NCBI RefSeq assembly: GCF_030009775.1
Contig: NZ_JASCTH010000014.1
Coordinates: forward strand, 8,343 to 72,342
Length of the DNA stretch: 64,000 nucleotides
Direction: 5' to 3'
Source: Actinoplanes sandaracinus
GTDB lineage: Bacteria; Actinomycetota; Actinomycetes; Mycobacteriales; Micromonosporaceae
The notes below the pieces were generated by a model. That model ran no database searches and was not told the DNA's origin. It saw only the letters and a program-made list of their open reading frames with translations. The position numbers and the translations under genes were made by a program. Below, in pieces: positions 33,604-43,604 of this stretch; position 1 is the stretch's first letter; every line of letters begins with the position of its first letter.

Positions 33604-33620
33604 CCTATCTGTTAGATAGG
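33604..33620. promoter_or_regulatory. Palindrome between winged-helix regulator and flavin reductase genes
   Basis: CCTATCT and AGATAGG flank a GTT loop in an AT-rich divergent intergenic region. A related CCTATC lies at about 33669. It is a candidate operator for the adjacent orphan regulator or a core promoter element. Confidence 0.5.
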
Positions 33621-33767
33621 CATATCTCATCGTAGTGGCGGGCGTCATATCCACGCCAGTGACAATTCCCTATCAAACAACTAGGATATGGATCGCGTCG
33701 CCGGCAGCGTGCCGGCCTCCACAGTGGGGGCATCGGCGAGACGTGGAACGCACGCCTAGGAGACCTC

Positions 33768-34268
33768 ATGACCGTCAGCTCGATCGTGGACGCCGGCCTC
33801 TTCCGGACCCTGCTCCGTCGGCACGCCGCGGCGGTGGTGGTGATCACCGCTCCCGGCGAGCCCCCGGCCGGGTTCACCGCGACGTCGTTCACCTCGGTGT
33901 CCCTCGATCCGCCGCTGGTGTCGTTCTGTCTCGCCCACACCGCGTCCGCCTGGCCCGCCGTCGCGGACGCCGAGGTCGTCGCCGTGCACGTGCTCACCGA
34001 GGAGCAGGAACACGTCGCGCGGACCTTCTCGACGCGCGGGATCGACCGATTCGCCGCACACGGCGACTGGGAGCCCGGCCCCGAGGGCGTCCCCCTGCTC
34101 GCCCGCGTGCTCGCCCGCCTGGTCTGCCGCGTCGTCGGCCGGGTCCAAGCCGGCGACCACACCATCGTGCTGGCCTCGCCCGAGACCGGCGTCGTCCACG
34201 ACGACCATGCGGCCACGCCGCTGGTCTACCACGACGGCTCGTACACCCACCTGCGCCGGGCGGCCTGA
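33768..34268 (+). CDS. Flavin reductase family (FMN-binding) protein
   Basis: 166 aa. The family pattern is clear: LRRHAAAVVVITAPGEPPAGFTATSFTSVSLDPPLVSFCLAHTASAW, then FAAHGDWEPGPEGVPLL and a C-terminal PLVYHDGSYTHL. Such proteins reduce FMN or FAD with NAD(P)H for a partner monooxygenase. No partner is adjacent; the nearest oxygenase is the P450 two kilobases away. It lies downstream of the palindrome and divergent from the winged-helix protein. Confidence 0.88.
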   Translation: MTVSSIVDAGLFRTLLRRHAAAVVVITAPGEPPAGFTATSFTSVSLDPPLVSFCLAHTASAWPAVADAEVVAVHVLTEEQEHVARTFSTRGIDRFAAHGDWEPGPEGVPLLARVLARLVCRVVGRVQAGDHTIVLASPETGVVHDDHAATPLVYHDGSYTHLRRAA

Positions 34269-34431
34269 GCCGCGAGCTACACGCGACCGTGGTCCGCCCG
34301 GGGCCTGCCGGTGCTGGAGAACGACCTGTTCGAGTCCACGGCGATCGCGCGGAAGCACGCCGCCGCCCTGGACTGGTGAGACGACGGTCGGCCGGCCGCT
34401 TCGGCTGGTGAGCCGCGCGGCCGGCCGCTGG

Positions 34432-36060
<1,629 letters not shown>

Positions 36061-36098
36061 GCCCCGAGTGATCGGTAGCCGGGCACCCCGGTTGAGGG

Positions 36099-36725
36099 TT
36101 AGCCCCGGTGGGCGAACAGGGCCAGACGCACCCGGTTCGGGCTGCCGGTCTTGGTCATCAGCGCGGTGATGTGGGTCTTCACCGTGGTCACCCCGATGAA
36201 CATCCGCTCGGCGATCTCGGCGTTGCTCAGGCCTTCTCCGACCAGGCCGAGCACCTCCCGCTCGCGGGCGGTCAGGCCCTCGACCGGGCGTGGCGCCTCC
36301 GGGCGGGCGTCGACCGCCCGGCGGACCAGCCTGCGCAGCACGTCCTGGCTGAACGGGCTCTCGCCGGCCGCGGCCTGCCGGATGCCGGTGAGCAGTTCGT
36401 CCGGGGGCGCGTCCTTGAGCAGGAAGCCGCACGCGCCGGCCTGCAGCGCCGGGTACAGGTGGTCGTCGTCGCCGAACGTGGTCAGCACCAGCACCCGGGC
36501 GGACGGGCGGGCCGCGACGATCCGGCTGGTCGCGGTGATGCCGTCGACACCGGGCATCCGCAGGTCCATCACGATCACGTCGGGCAGCAGGCCGGTGGCC
36601 AGCTCGATCGCGGCGCGGCCGTCACCGGCCTCACCGACCACCTCGATGTCCTCCGCGGCGTCGCACAGCATCCGCAGACCGGCCCGGATCAGCTGCTGGT
36701 CGTCGACGAGCATGACACGGATCAT
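36099..36725 (-). CDS. NarL/LuxR-type response regulator
   Basis: 208 aa. The receiver domain has MLVDDQQLIRAGLR, the phospho-acceptor Asp in VIVMDLRMPG, and conserved Thr and Lys in LVLTTFGDDD and GFLLKDAPP. The LuxR helix-turn-helix at the C-terminus reads LTAREREVLGLVGEGLSNAEIAERMFIGVTTVKTHI. It overlaps the histidine kinase gene by ATGA, so the pair is a two-component system. Confidence 0.95.
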   Translation of the reverse strand: MIRVMLVDDQQLIRAGLRMLCDAAEDIEVVGEAGDGRAAIELATGLLPDVIVMDLRMPGVDGITATSRIVAARPSARVLVLTTFGDDDHLYPALQAGACGFLLKDAPPDELLTGIRQAAAGESPFSQDVLRRLVRRAVDARPEAPRPVEGLTAREREVLGLVGEGLSNAEIAERMFIGVTTVKTHITALMTKTGSPNRVRLALFAHRG

Positions 36726-37900
36726 GAAGCCTCCCCAGGTAACGACGTCGCCACCCGCCAGCCGTCGCCGGACGGGCCGGCGGTGAGCACTCCGCCGAGC
36801 ACCTCGACCCGCTCCCGCATGCCGGTCAGGCCGTGCCCGCCGCCCGGTGGCGTGCCCTCCTGTCCGGCTCGGCTGCCGCCACCGTCGTCGGCGACCTCCC
36901 AGTCCACATCGGAACCGGCCACCGACACCCTCAGGCGGGCGGTGGCGGCCGGGCCGGCGTGCTTGGCGACGTTGGTCAGGGCCTCCTGGGTGAGCCGGAG
37001 CACGGCCAGCCCGCGGACCGCGTCCAGGGCGCCGACCGCCGGGTCGATCTCCGCCTCCACGATCACGCCGGCCCGGCGGGCGGTCTCCACGGCGCCGTCC
37101 AGGGCGGCCGGCAGCGCGGACGGCTCGATCGCGGTGAGGGCGGCGTCACCCCGTACCCCATTGGGGTCTCGCAGGACCGCGACCAACTGCCGCAGGTCCG
37201 CCAGAGCGGCCGTCCCGGTCCGGTGGACGTCGTCGAAGACGTCGGCGACCTTAGGGTCGAGGCCGGGCAGGACGTGCCGGGCCACACCGATCCGCAGCAC
37301 GATCGAGGCGACGTGGTGCGCGACCACGTCGTGCAGCTCGCGGGCGATGGCGCCGCGCTCATCGGCGCGGGCCGCCCGGTGTTCGGACTCGCGGCGGCGC
37401 TGCTCCTCGACCGCCCGCTGCTCGGCCTGCTGGCCCAGTTCGCGGGTGGTCCGCACGACCGTCCCGATCAGGACCGGCAGGCCCAGGTTGATGGAGAGCC
37501 CGGCCAGTGCCTGCAGGATCTCGGCCCAGCTGCGCGGCGCGTCGGCGGCCAGGTAGACGACCACCACGAGACCGGCGCCGGCCCACAGGCAACGCGGGCG
37601 GGGAGCCCAGAGCGCCAGCTCGCCGAGCGCCCAGGCGGTGCCGACCTGGTTGATCGTGGTGTCCTCGACGGTCGCCAGCGCCACCGCGAACAGCACCGTC
37701 TGCACCACGAAGTTGACCGGTGGCCGCCGGTGCAGGGCCACCGCCGAGACGAACGCGAGCGCGGCCAGCACCAGTTGCAGCGGCGTCTGCGGCACGCCGT
37801 TGTGCCGGGCGACCAGCAGGTAGATGACGCCGCTGAGGTCCAGCAACACGAGCCGGGTCAGGGTCTCCCGCACATCGAGGAGACGTGCCACCCGGCTCAT
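36722..37900 (-). CDS. Sensor histidine kinase (HisKA_3 type)
   Basis: 392 aa from ATG 37900. Four or five membrane helices fill residues 20-150, followed by a coiled coil rich in Gln/Arg/Glu. The HisKA_3 dimerisation motif is ERGAIARELHDVVAHHVASIVL with the phospho-acceptor His, and the ATPase domain has LTQEALTNVAKHAG and the DDGGG and GGGHGLTGMRERV glycine motifs. It has no extracellular sensor domain, so it may sense the membrane. It is cognate to the response regulator downstream. Confidence 0.94.
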   Translation of the reverse strand: MSRVARLLDVRETLTRLVLLDLSGVIYLLVARHNGVPQTPLQLVLAALAFVSAVALHRRPPVNFVVQTVLFAVALATVEDTTINQVGTAWALGELALWAPRPRCLWAGAGLVVVVYLAADAPRSWAEILQALAGLSINLGLPVLIGTVVRTTRELGQQAEQRAVEEQRRRESEHRAARADERGAIARELHDVVAHHVASIVLRIGVARHVLPGLDPKVADVFDDVHRTGTAALADLRQLVAVLRDPNGVRGDAALTAIEPSALPAALDGAVETARRAGVIVEAEIDPAVGALDAVRGLAVLRLTQEALTNVAKHAGPAATARLRVSVAGSDVDWEVADDGGGSRAGQEGTPPGGGHGLTGMRERVEVLGGVLTAGPSGDGWRVATSLPGEAS

Positions 37901-37905
37901 GGCGC

Positions 37906-38331
37906 TCAGCCTAGATCCTTGTGCCACCTCGGGCGCACCGCGAGGTAGGCGGCGAGCCCGAGCGGGCCGAGCAGGATGGTCAGGAGCAGGATGGGGGCCA
38001 TCAGCAGGGCCGGCACTCCACGCTCCCGGCTCTCCAGGTAGGACCAGCGGCCGACGAACAGGTCGAACGCGAGCATGTGAGCCCAGCCGGCCGCCGCCCC
38101 GTCCGCGCTGCCGAGCAGCTCACGCACCCCGCCCAGGGTCGGGTTCGTGACCGCCGGCCACACCTCGCCGAAGGCCGGGATCACCAGGATCGCGTAGACC
38201 GCCACGATCGGCAGCACGATCAGCGGGCTGGACACGATCCGGGTGGTCCACGACCACTTCGGCAGCAGGATCATCAGCGCCCAGAACGGCGCCGCCAGCA
38301 GGAACGTCGACTCGAACAGAAACCCCGTCAT
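37906..38331 (-). CDS. ABA4-like family membrane protein
   Basis: 141 aa, four membrane helices. Motifs TFLLAAPFWALMILLPKW, the helix VSSPLIVLPIVAVYAIL, GGWAHMLAFDLFVGRW-type sequence and MAPILLLTILLGPLGLAAYLAVR match the ABA4-like/DUF4281 group, related to the plant neoxanthin factor; the bacterial function is unknown. It overlaps the upstream membrane gene by ATGA, and the kinase gene follows only 5 bp downstream of its stop. Confidence 0.82.
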   Translation of the reverse strand: MTGFLFESTFLLAAPFWALMILLPKWSWTTRIVSSPLIVLPIVAVYAILVIPAFGEVWPAVTNPTLGGVRELLGSADGAAAGWAHMLAFDLFVGRWSYLESRERGVPALLMAPILLLTILLGPLGLAAYLAVRPRWHKDLG

Positions 38332-39248
38332 GCCGTCCTCCTTACCGTGGCCAGGCTCGCGGCGACAGTCACGGCGACCAGGGCGGCGAACGCGGCGAGG
38401 GTCAGGGTGTCCGGCTTCAGCAGCGGCTGCGCCCGCAGCGCCTGCCAGGTCAGCAGCAGCACGAGCCCGGTGTACGCGCCTCCCGCGATCAGCATCATCC
38501 GGGCCCGCGCCCGCTCCACCCAGCCCGTCCAACGCCCGAGGGCGTAGGCCAGCAGCGGCAGCGCCTGCAGGGCGTGCAACCCGACGAAGTGGCTGATCCG
38601 CAGGTCGCCGCCGGTGGTGCTCCACCCGGTGATCGGCATGCCGGGCCCGCCGTCGGCCACTCCGACCGCGTGCGCCCCGATCGTGCCGCCGGGCGCCTGC
38701 TGCGAGGTCATCAGGAAGGCGAGGCCCATGCCGAGCAGCGAGATGCCCAGCCCGAGCCGGACCGCGTAGGCGGCCACCCGGTCCGGGATCCGCTGCCGCA
38801 GCACGGTCACACCGATCACCACCTGGGCGAAGAACAGCACCATGATCGAGGCGCCCATGGTGTTCCACAACATGCTGTCGAACGGCGTGGCCGTGTTGTA
38901 GTGGCTGGTCGTGCCGCGGAGCACCTGGATCACGATGACGGCCAGTTCGATGACCGTCACACCGACGATGATCACGCCGGCCCACTCGGCCGGGCGGCTG
39001 CGGCGCGGCAGGATCGCCAGCAACCAGGCGAGCGTCCAGGCGTAGACGGCGAACGAAACGCCGAACTTGAACGGCTTGAGCCAGATCGGCACGCCGGTCA
39101 GGATCCGGTCGTCGACGACGATCCCGATTCCGGAGATGAGGGCCAGCACCGCGCACGCCGCGGTGAGCCAGAGCAGCGGACGGTTCCAGCGGGCTGGGCC
39201 GCGCAGGGCGGAACGATGTCCCGCGGTGTGCGAATCGACGGTGGTCAT
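38328..39248 (-). CDS. Polytopic membrane protein of unknown function
   Basis: 306 aa from ATG 39248, with AGGAGG 8 nt upstream. About eight membrane helices are visible, including LLWLTAACAVLALISGIGIVV and WAGVIIVGVTVIELAVIVIQVL, with conserved-looking polar loops WLKPFKFGVSF, GTTSHYNTATPFD and ISHFVGLHALQALPL. I do not recognise the family. The His-rich helices could bind heme or metal, but that is speculation. It is first of a leftward group with the ABA4-like and two-component genes. Confidence 0.7.
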   Translation of the reverse strand: MTTVDSHTAGHRSALRGPARWNRPLLWLTAACAVLALISGIGIVVDDRILTGVPIWLKPFKFGVSFAVYAWTLAWLLAILPRRSRPAEWAGVIIVGVTVIELAVIVIQVLRGTTSHYNTATPFDSMLWNTMGASIMVLFFAQVVIGVTVLRQRIPDRVAAYAVRLGLGISLLGMGLAFLMTSQQAPGGTIGAHAVGVADGGPGMPITGWSTTGGDLRISHFVGLHALQALPLLAYALGRWTGWVERARARMMLIAGGAYTGLVLLLTWQALRAQPLLKPDTLTLAAFAALVAVTVAASLATVRRTA

Positions 39249-39326
39249 GTGCTCAGCCTCCTGGCTGACGGCGCCCGGATCGCCCGACCGGCGGCCACAC
39301 TCGCGGCCGGTCGGCGTAGTCCCTCT

Positions 39327-39340
39327 CCTACCTTGGTAGG
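39327..39340. promoter_or_regulatory. Inverted repeat between divergent genes
   Basis: CCTACC and GGTAGG separated by TT, midway between the membrane-protein start at 39248 and the rightward gene at 39378. A possible operator for one or both genes. Confidence 0.4.
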
Positions 39341-39377
39341 AGGCGGCGATACTGGCGCGGTGGATCACTCCCCCGGC

Positions 39378-40784
39378 ATGACCGAGTTTCCCGCCGACGA
39401 ATCCGGACGGCGCAGCAGCACCGCGTTCGGCCGGGCGATCGTCGCCGACGCCCTGCGCCATGTGGACCCGGCGGCCGCCGCGGCCGCCGAGCGCGAGGCC
39501 GACTGGCGGCGCGGCTACCTGCGCCACTTCCGTGCCGTGGTGGAGGCCGGTCTGGCCGCCGACGGTACGGCCGGTTACGAGATCGCCGAGGAGGGCCTGG
39601 CCTCGGTGCAGGCCCGCATCCGGTTCCGGCGGGACGACGGCGAGTTCACCCTGGCCCAGGCGCTGATGGCGGCACCGGAACGCCCGATGGAGACCGCCGA
39701 GGTGATCGGCTCGGGCCGTCCCGAGCGGGAGGTGGTCCTGCCGTACCGGGGTGAGCTGCTGCGCGGCGACGCCCTGCTACGACAGTTGGACACCTGGGTG
39801 GCGGCCGGAGTGATCGAGCAGTCGTGCGCCGAGTCGGTCCGGGAGGTGGCCGGCTCCCCGGACTGGCTCGATCTGCGCGACCAGACGCTGGTGGCGCTCG
39901 GCGCGGGCACCGAGATGGGCCCGGTCGGCTCGTGGCTCGGCTGGGGCGGCACGGTCCTCGCCGTCGACCTGCCCCGCCCTCACCTGTGGGAGCGCGTCGA
40001 AAAGATCGCCACCGGCGGCGCCGGGCGACTGCTCGCCCCGGCCGTGGGCGACACCCCGGGCGCGGACCTGCTCAGCGACCTGGGCGCGGTGGCGCAGTGG
40101 CTGCTCGGCTTCGACGGCCGGCTGATCGTCGGCAACTACGTCTACTCGCCCGGCGCCGCGTACCCTCTGCTCGCCGCGTCCGTCGACGCGCTCGGCACGC
40201 ACCTGCGGCACCACCGGCCGGACACCGCGCTCGCCTTCCTGGCCACACCCACCGACGTCTACGCGGTCCCGGAGGCGGCCGTCACGCACAGCCGGGAGCG
40301 GTACGCCACCCGGTCGCGCCGGGCGAAGCTGACCGCCGCGGTCTCCGGGGGCCGGCTGCTGCGCCCGAACTACCCGTGCGAGGAGGTGCCCGGGCTCAAT
40401 GACAGCCTGGTCCCCCAGCAGGGCCCGAACTACGCCCTGGCCAAGCGCATCCACCGGTGGCGGGCCACGCTGACCCGCCGCGACGGGGTGGTCAGCTTCG
40501 CGGTGGCGCCGCCGACGCGTACCCGGTCGGTGGTCAGCAACCGCCTGCTGGCCGCCGCCTACGCCGGGGCGCACCTCTTCGACGTCGAGATCTTCGAGCC
40601 GGCCACCGCGAGCCGGCTGATGGCACTGCTGCTGGTGCACCAGATCCGCAAGCCGCGCGGCGCCGCGCCGGCCGCGTGGCAGGACGAGGCCGTCGCGGCC
40701 GCGCCCGGCGGTCTGTGGCACGGCGCGTACCACCCGCGCACCGCGCTCCCCCTGGCCGCGGTCCGCGGCCTGCTGGCCCGATGA
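39378..40784 (+). CDS. Unknown protein with Rossmann-like segment, coupled to a MobA-like gene
   Basis: 468 aa, cytoplasmic. The middle contains LVALGAGTEMGPVGSWLGWGGTVLAVDLPRPHLWERV, a glycine-rich nucleotide-binding-like turn followed by an acidic strand end, then GRLIVGNYVYSPGAAYPLLAASVDALG and ATPTDVYAVPEAA. The remainder is not recognised. It overlaps the nucleotidyltransferase gene by ATGA, so the two probably act together. ATG 39378 is chosen; an in-frame GTG at 39360 is possible. Confidence 0.65.
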   Translation: MTEFPADESGRRSSTAFGRAIVADALRHVDPAAAAAAEREADWRRGYLRHFRAVVEAGLAADGTAGYEIAEEGLASVQARIRFRRDDGEFTLAQALMAAPERPMETAEVIGSGRPEREVVLPYRGELLRGDALLRQLDTWVAAGVIEQSCAESVREVAGSPDWLDLRDQTLVALGAGTEMGPVGSWLGWGGTVLAVDLPRPHLWERVEKIATGGAGRLLAPAVGDTPGADLLSDLGAVAQWLLGFDGRLIVGNYVYSPGAAYPLLAASVDALGTHLRHHRPDTALAFLATPTDVYAVPEAAVTHSRERYATRSRRAKLTAAVSGGRLLRPNYPCEEVPGLNDSLVPQQGPNYALAKRIHRWRATLTRRDGVVSFAVAPPTRTRSVVSNRLLAAAYAGAHLFDVEIFEPATASRLMALLLVHQIRKPRGAAPAAWQDEAVAAAPGGLWHGAYHPRTALPLAAVRGLLAR

Positions 40785-41329
40785 CGACCGCGGGACTGGT
40801 CCTGGCGGCGGGCGCGGGACGGCGGTACGGCATGCCGAAGGCCCTGGTCCGCCGGGGCGACCGGCTGCTCGTCCAGCTCGCGGCCGGTGTCCTCGCCGAG
40901 GCCGGCTGCGAGCGGATCGTCACCGTGCTCGGAGCCGCCGCCGACGAGGTCCGGGCCGCCGCCCCGGAGCTGCCGGAGACGGTGTTCAACCCGGACTGGG
41001 CGACCGGCATGGCCTCGTCGCTGCGCACCGGCCTGACCGCCCTGGAGGGGGGCGACGCGACCGCGGCAGTGGTCCTGCTGGTCGACATGCCCGGGGTCAC
41101 CGCCGAGGCGGTCCGCCGGATCATCGCCCACGCGGCGCCCGGCGCCCTGGTCATGGGTGGTTACGGCGATCGGCGCGGGCACCCGGTGCTGCTCGGCCGT
41201 GACCACTGGGCGGGCGTCGCGGCGACCGCGACCGGTGACCGGGGGGCCCGCGACTATCTGCGCGCCAACCCGGTTCGGGTGGTCGCGGTGGGCGACGTCG
41301 CCGACGACACCGATATGGACTTTCCGTAG
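40781..41329 (+). CDS. MobA/MocA-like nucleotidyltransferase
   Basis: 182 aa. The N-terminal LVLAAGAGRRYGMPKALV is the LxAGxxxRxGxxK nucleotide-binding motif; VVLLVDMPGVTAEAVRRI and GDRRGHPVLLGRDHW follow as in MocA/MobA proteins that add CTP or GTP to molybdopterin, or in other NTP transferases of the same fold. No molybdoenzyme genes are adjacent, so molybdenum-cofactor work is unproven. Confidence 0.85.
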   Translation: MTTAGLVLAAGAGRRYGMPKALVRRGDRLLVQLAAGVLAEAGCERIVTVLGAAADEVRAAAPELPETVFNPDWATGMASSLRTGLTALEGGDATAAVVLLVDMPGVTAEAVRRIIAHAAPGALVMGGYGDRRGHPVLLGRDHWAGVAATATGDRGARDYLRANPVRVVAVGDVADDTDMDFP

Positions 41330-41555
41330 CCGTACGGTAACCAAAAATTATGTTTACTGCGCGGGCAACCTTTGCGGCTCACACGCACACTTAATCAGTG
41401 GATAGCATTTCTGTGGCCATTTACCGATGCCTTTCCAGCAGGGAAGACTCGCCGGTTAAATTATTAATTAAGCGAGTTGACATAGGTAGCCGAACGGAGC
41501 CAGCATTTGGTCGCGCTCCCATTCGGGACGCGCATTCCCCCAGGAAAGGCCTCGC

Positions 41556-42359
41556 GTGTTCAACAATCTGCGGAAGCGATGGCGTGCCGGTGTAGTGGCG
41601 GTCGCCGCGCTCGGCCTCGGACTCGGCGCGGTGGTTTACACCCAGGGCGCTTCGGCCGCCACGTGGCCGTCCGCCACCGGCACCGTCAAGGTCCCCGCGA
41701 GCAAGCCGGTCTCCGGCACGCTCGACGGCGGCCTCCAGCGGTACGTCGGCAGCGGCGCGCTCGGCGGCGACTCCCAGGACGAGGGCCAGGACCCGCTGTT
41801 CGTGCTGGCCGACGGCGCGACCCTGAAGAACGTCATCATCGGCTCCCCGGCCGCCGACGGCATTCACTGCAAGGGCTCCTGCACCATTCAGAACGTCTGG
41901 TGGGAGAACGTCGGCGAGGACGCCGCCACGTTCAAGGGCGGTGCCAACGCGAAATACACGGTCACCGGTGGCGGCGCCAAGGGCGCCGACGACAAGGTGT
42001 TGCAGCACAACGGCGGCGGCACCCTCACCGGCAGCAACTTCGCGGTGAGCGACTTCGGCAAGCTGTACCGCTCCTGCGGCAACTGCTCGACCCAGCACAA
42101 GCGCTCGGTCGTGCTGAAGAACATCTCCGTCACCGCGCCCGGCTCCAGCCTGGTCGGCATCAACTCCAACTTCGGTGACACCGCGACCTTCTCCGGCATC
42201 ACCGTCAACGGTGACAGCAAGAAGAAGATCGCCATCTGCGTCACCTTCAAGGGCAACAAGACCGGCGCCGAGCCCACCAAGGTCGCCACCCTGAAGGGCA
42301 GCACCGGCGGCGACGGCACCAACTGCAAGTTCACCCCCTCCAATATCACCTATAAGTGA
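41556..42359 (+). CDS. Secreted pectate lyase, PL3 family
   Basis: 267 aa. A signal peptide (MFNNLRKRWRAGVVAVAALGLGLGAVVYTQGASA) precedes a parallel-beta-helix enzyme with DPLFVLADGATLKNVIIGSPAADGIHC, NVWWENVGEDAATFKG and DKVLQHNGGGTLTGSNFAV, the PL3 pattern with catalytic Lys/Arg candidates in the second half. It cleaves polygalacturonate by beta-elimination with Ca2+. The 226-bp upstream region is AT-rich, with a TTGACA at 41477 and no good -10 at standard spacing. Confidence 0.9.
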   Translation: MFNNLRKRWRAGVVAVAALGLGLGAVVYTQGASAATWPSATGTVKVPASKPVSGTLDGGLQRYVGSGALGGDSQDEGQDPLFVLADGATLKNVIIGSPAADGIHCKGSCTIQNVWWENVGEDAATFKGGANAKYTVTGGGAKGADDKVLQHNGGGTLTGSNFAVSDFGKLYRSCGNCSTQHKRSVVLKNISVTAPGSSLVGINSNFGDTATFSGITVNGDSKKKIAICVTFKGNKTGAEPTKVATLKGSTGGDGTNCKFTPSNITYK

Positions 42360-42369
42360 CCCGCGCAGC

Positions 42370-42421
42370 CATCACCCGCAAATGATCCCCGCGGTCATCA
42401 CCAGGAAATGATCCCCGCTGT
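42370..42421 (+). repeat. Two tandem 26-bp repeats
   Basis: Two adjacent copies share CATCACC and AAATGATCCCCGC and differ at three positions. They start 10 bp after the pectate lyase stop and lie at the left edge of the prophage remnant. Origin unknown. Confidence 0.55.
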
Positions 42422-42543
42422 GCGTCCCGGCCGGTTTCCCCGAACTGGTCCGAGACCCACCGGCGATCACCCGGCTTGCCCGCCCGGCGCCGAAGCGCTT
42501 CCCCGGCGCTTTCCCCCGGCGCCGCGCCGCAAGCCAACCGGTA

Positions 42544-42581
42544 GAGCGGCCGGGCCTGTTGCCAGACGGGCCCGGCCGCTC
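42544..42581. terminator. GC-rich hairpin
   Basis: GAGCGGCCGGGCC (42544-42556) pairs with GGCCCGGCCGCTC (42569-42581) around 12 nt. There is no T tract. It probably ends pectate lyase transcription and shields the prophage remnant. Confidence 0.6.
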
Positions 42582-42631
42582 GCCGTCCACTCAGATCAAA
42601 CCCCTCATCCGATACGGCCACCCAAGGTCCC

Positions 42632-43240
42632 GTGGCAATCCGGCGCGGGTGGCGGCCGCACCGGGCCGCTGCCGCCCTGCGGGCTGCTGCCCACATACCG
42701 CCACCCCGCCCCACAGCCGTAGCCCACACACGGAATGGCCGCACCGAAACACACCCCCGCTACGGCCGCGGCAAGGGCTTCGCCGGCGCCTTCAACGGCC
42801 ATCTCGAAAAGTGGTACCGGCAGCAGGGCATCGTCCGGATCGAGGTCCACGCCAACATCGACGTCGGCGGCTACACCTGGGCCACCCAGGGCTTCCAGTT
42901 CGAAGACCAGGAATCCGCCGTAGAGATCCTCGACCGGCTTCGGTTCGTGGTGAGCGTGTTCACCGACCGGATCCAGAGCATGCGCGACGCAGCACAGACC
43001 GCGGCCGCCGACCGGGCCCGCACGCTGCGCGACCAGGCCCGGAAACTCGAAGCTCAGATCGCCGAGGCCGAGGATATTCTGGACCGAGCCGACCAATCAC
43101 GGTTCGGCGACGACGATTATCCGACCTCGTGGGAGATCAGCCAGTGCGGCCGCTCCCACGACATCGGTGTCAGTGATCGGCCGTGGATCGGCAAGGCCTC
43201 GATGCTCGGTAGCGACTGGTATGGGGTGAAGTGGCTGTGA
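42632..43240 (+). CDS. GNAT-like toxin/acetyltransferase domain protein, phage-derived, probably N-truncated
   Basis: 202 aa. From about residue 42 it reads HPRYGRGKGFAGAFNGHLEKWYRQQGIVRIEVHANIDVGGYTWATQGF, resembling GNAT-fold domains found at the C-terminus of phage head proteins and actinobacterial polymorphic toxins. A long coiled coil follows (about 105-155), then a tail. The first 35 residues look like non-homologous read-in. In intact phages this domain is often fused to a MuF-like head protein, which is missing, so I regard it as truncated. Confidence 0.5.
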   Translation: MAIRRGWRPHRAAAALRAAAHIPPPRPTAVAHTRNGRTETHPRYGRGKGFAGAFNGHLEKWYRQQGIVRIEVHANIDVGGYTWATQGFQFEDQESAVEILDRLRFVVSVFTDRIQSMRDAAQTAAADRARTLRDQARKLEAQIAEAEDILDRADQSRFGDDDYPTSWEISQCGRSHDIGVSDRPWIGKASMLGSDWYGVKWL

Positions 43241-43500
43241 CCGGTCCGGAGCGGCACCTCTACCTTCCCGACCTGGACCGGCAACCCCCGCAGCGGCCTT
43301 CCGCCGATAGGGTCCGCCGGCTGCGCGAGCTGGCCGAGTGGCACGATGAATGGGTCGCGACGTGGGCTGACCGCGCTGGCTTCCAGCCCGCGGGGCGCCC
43401 GGCTGACAGCGACTACAACCTGCACCACGTCGACCTGGACGCTCCGCCGGAAGCGCAGGAGGAGTTCTACCGCCGCGCACGCGAAATCATGGGTGGCTAA
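43237..43500 (+). CDS. Small phage-associated hypothetical protein
   Basis: 87 aa from GTG 43237, overlapping the previous stop as GTGA (GTG 43231 is also possible). It is charged and helical: VRRLRELAEWHDEWVATWADRAGF with an acidic C-terminus ending RRAREIMGG. The family is not recognised. Coupling to the GNAT-like gene suggests an accessory or antidote-like partner, but that rests on position only. Confidence 0.55.
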   Translation: MTGPERHLYLPDLDRQPPQRPSADRVRRLRELAEWHDEWVATWADRAGFQPAGRPADSDYNLHHVDLDAPPEAQEEFYRRAREIMGG

Positions 43501-43555
43501 GTCGTCCTGCCGATCACTGAAGCCACATCAGGGCGGCGATGAGTGGCATGGTTGA

Positions 43556-43582
43556 TAGGTAGAGGGCGACACCCTTTACCTA
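43556..43582. terminator. Hairpin between convergent genes
   Basis: TAGGTAGAGGG pairs with CCCTTTACCTA (10 of 11 positions) around a 5-nt loop, placed between a rightward and a leftward stop codon, so it can serve both strands. Confidence 0.6.
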
Positions 43583-43604
43583 GCGGGTGGTTTAACTCAC
43601 TGGT

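Noticed and set aside
33604..33620. Intrinsic terminator
   Set aside because: Short 7-bp stem between divergent starts, not after a stop codon; operator is more likely.
30328..34268. Secondary-metabolite cluster around the P450 and flavin reductase
   Set aside because: No polyketide, peptide-synthetase, terpene or RiPP genes nearby; the genes are separated by a protease and a regulator.
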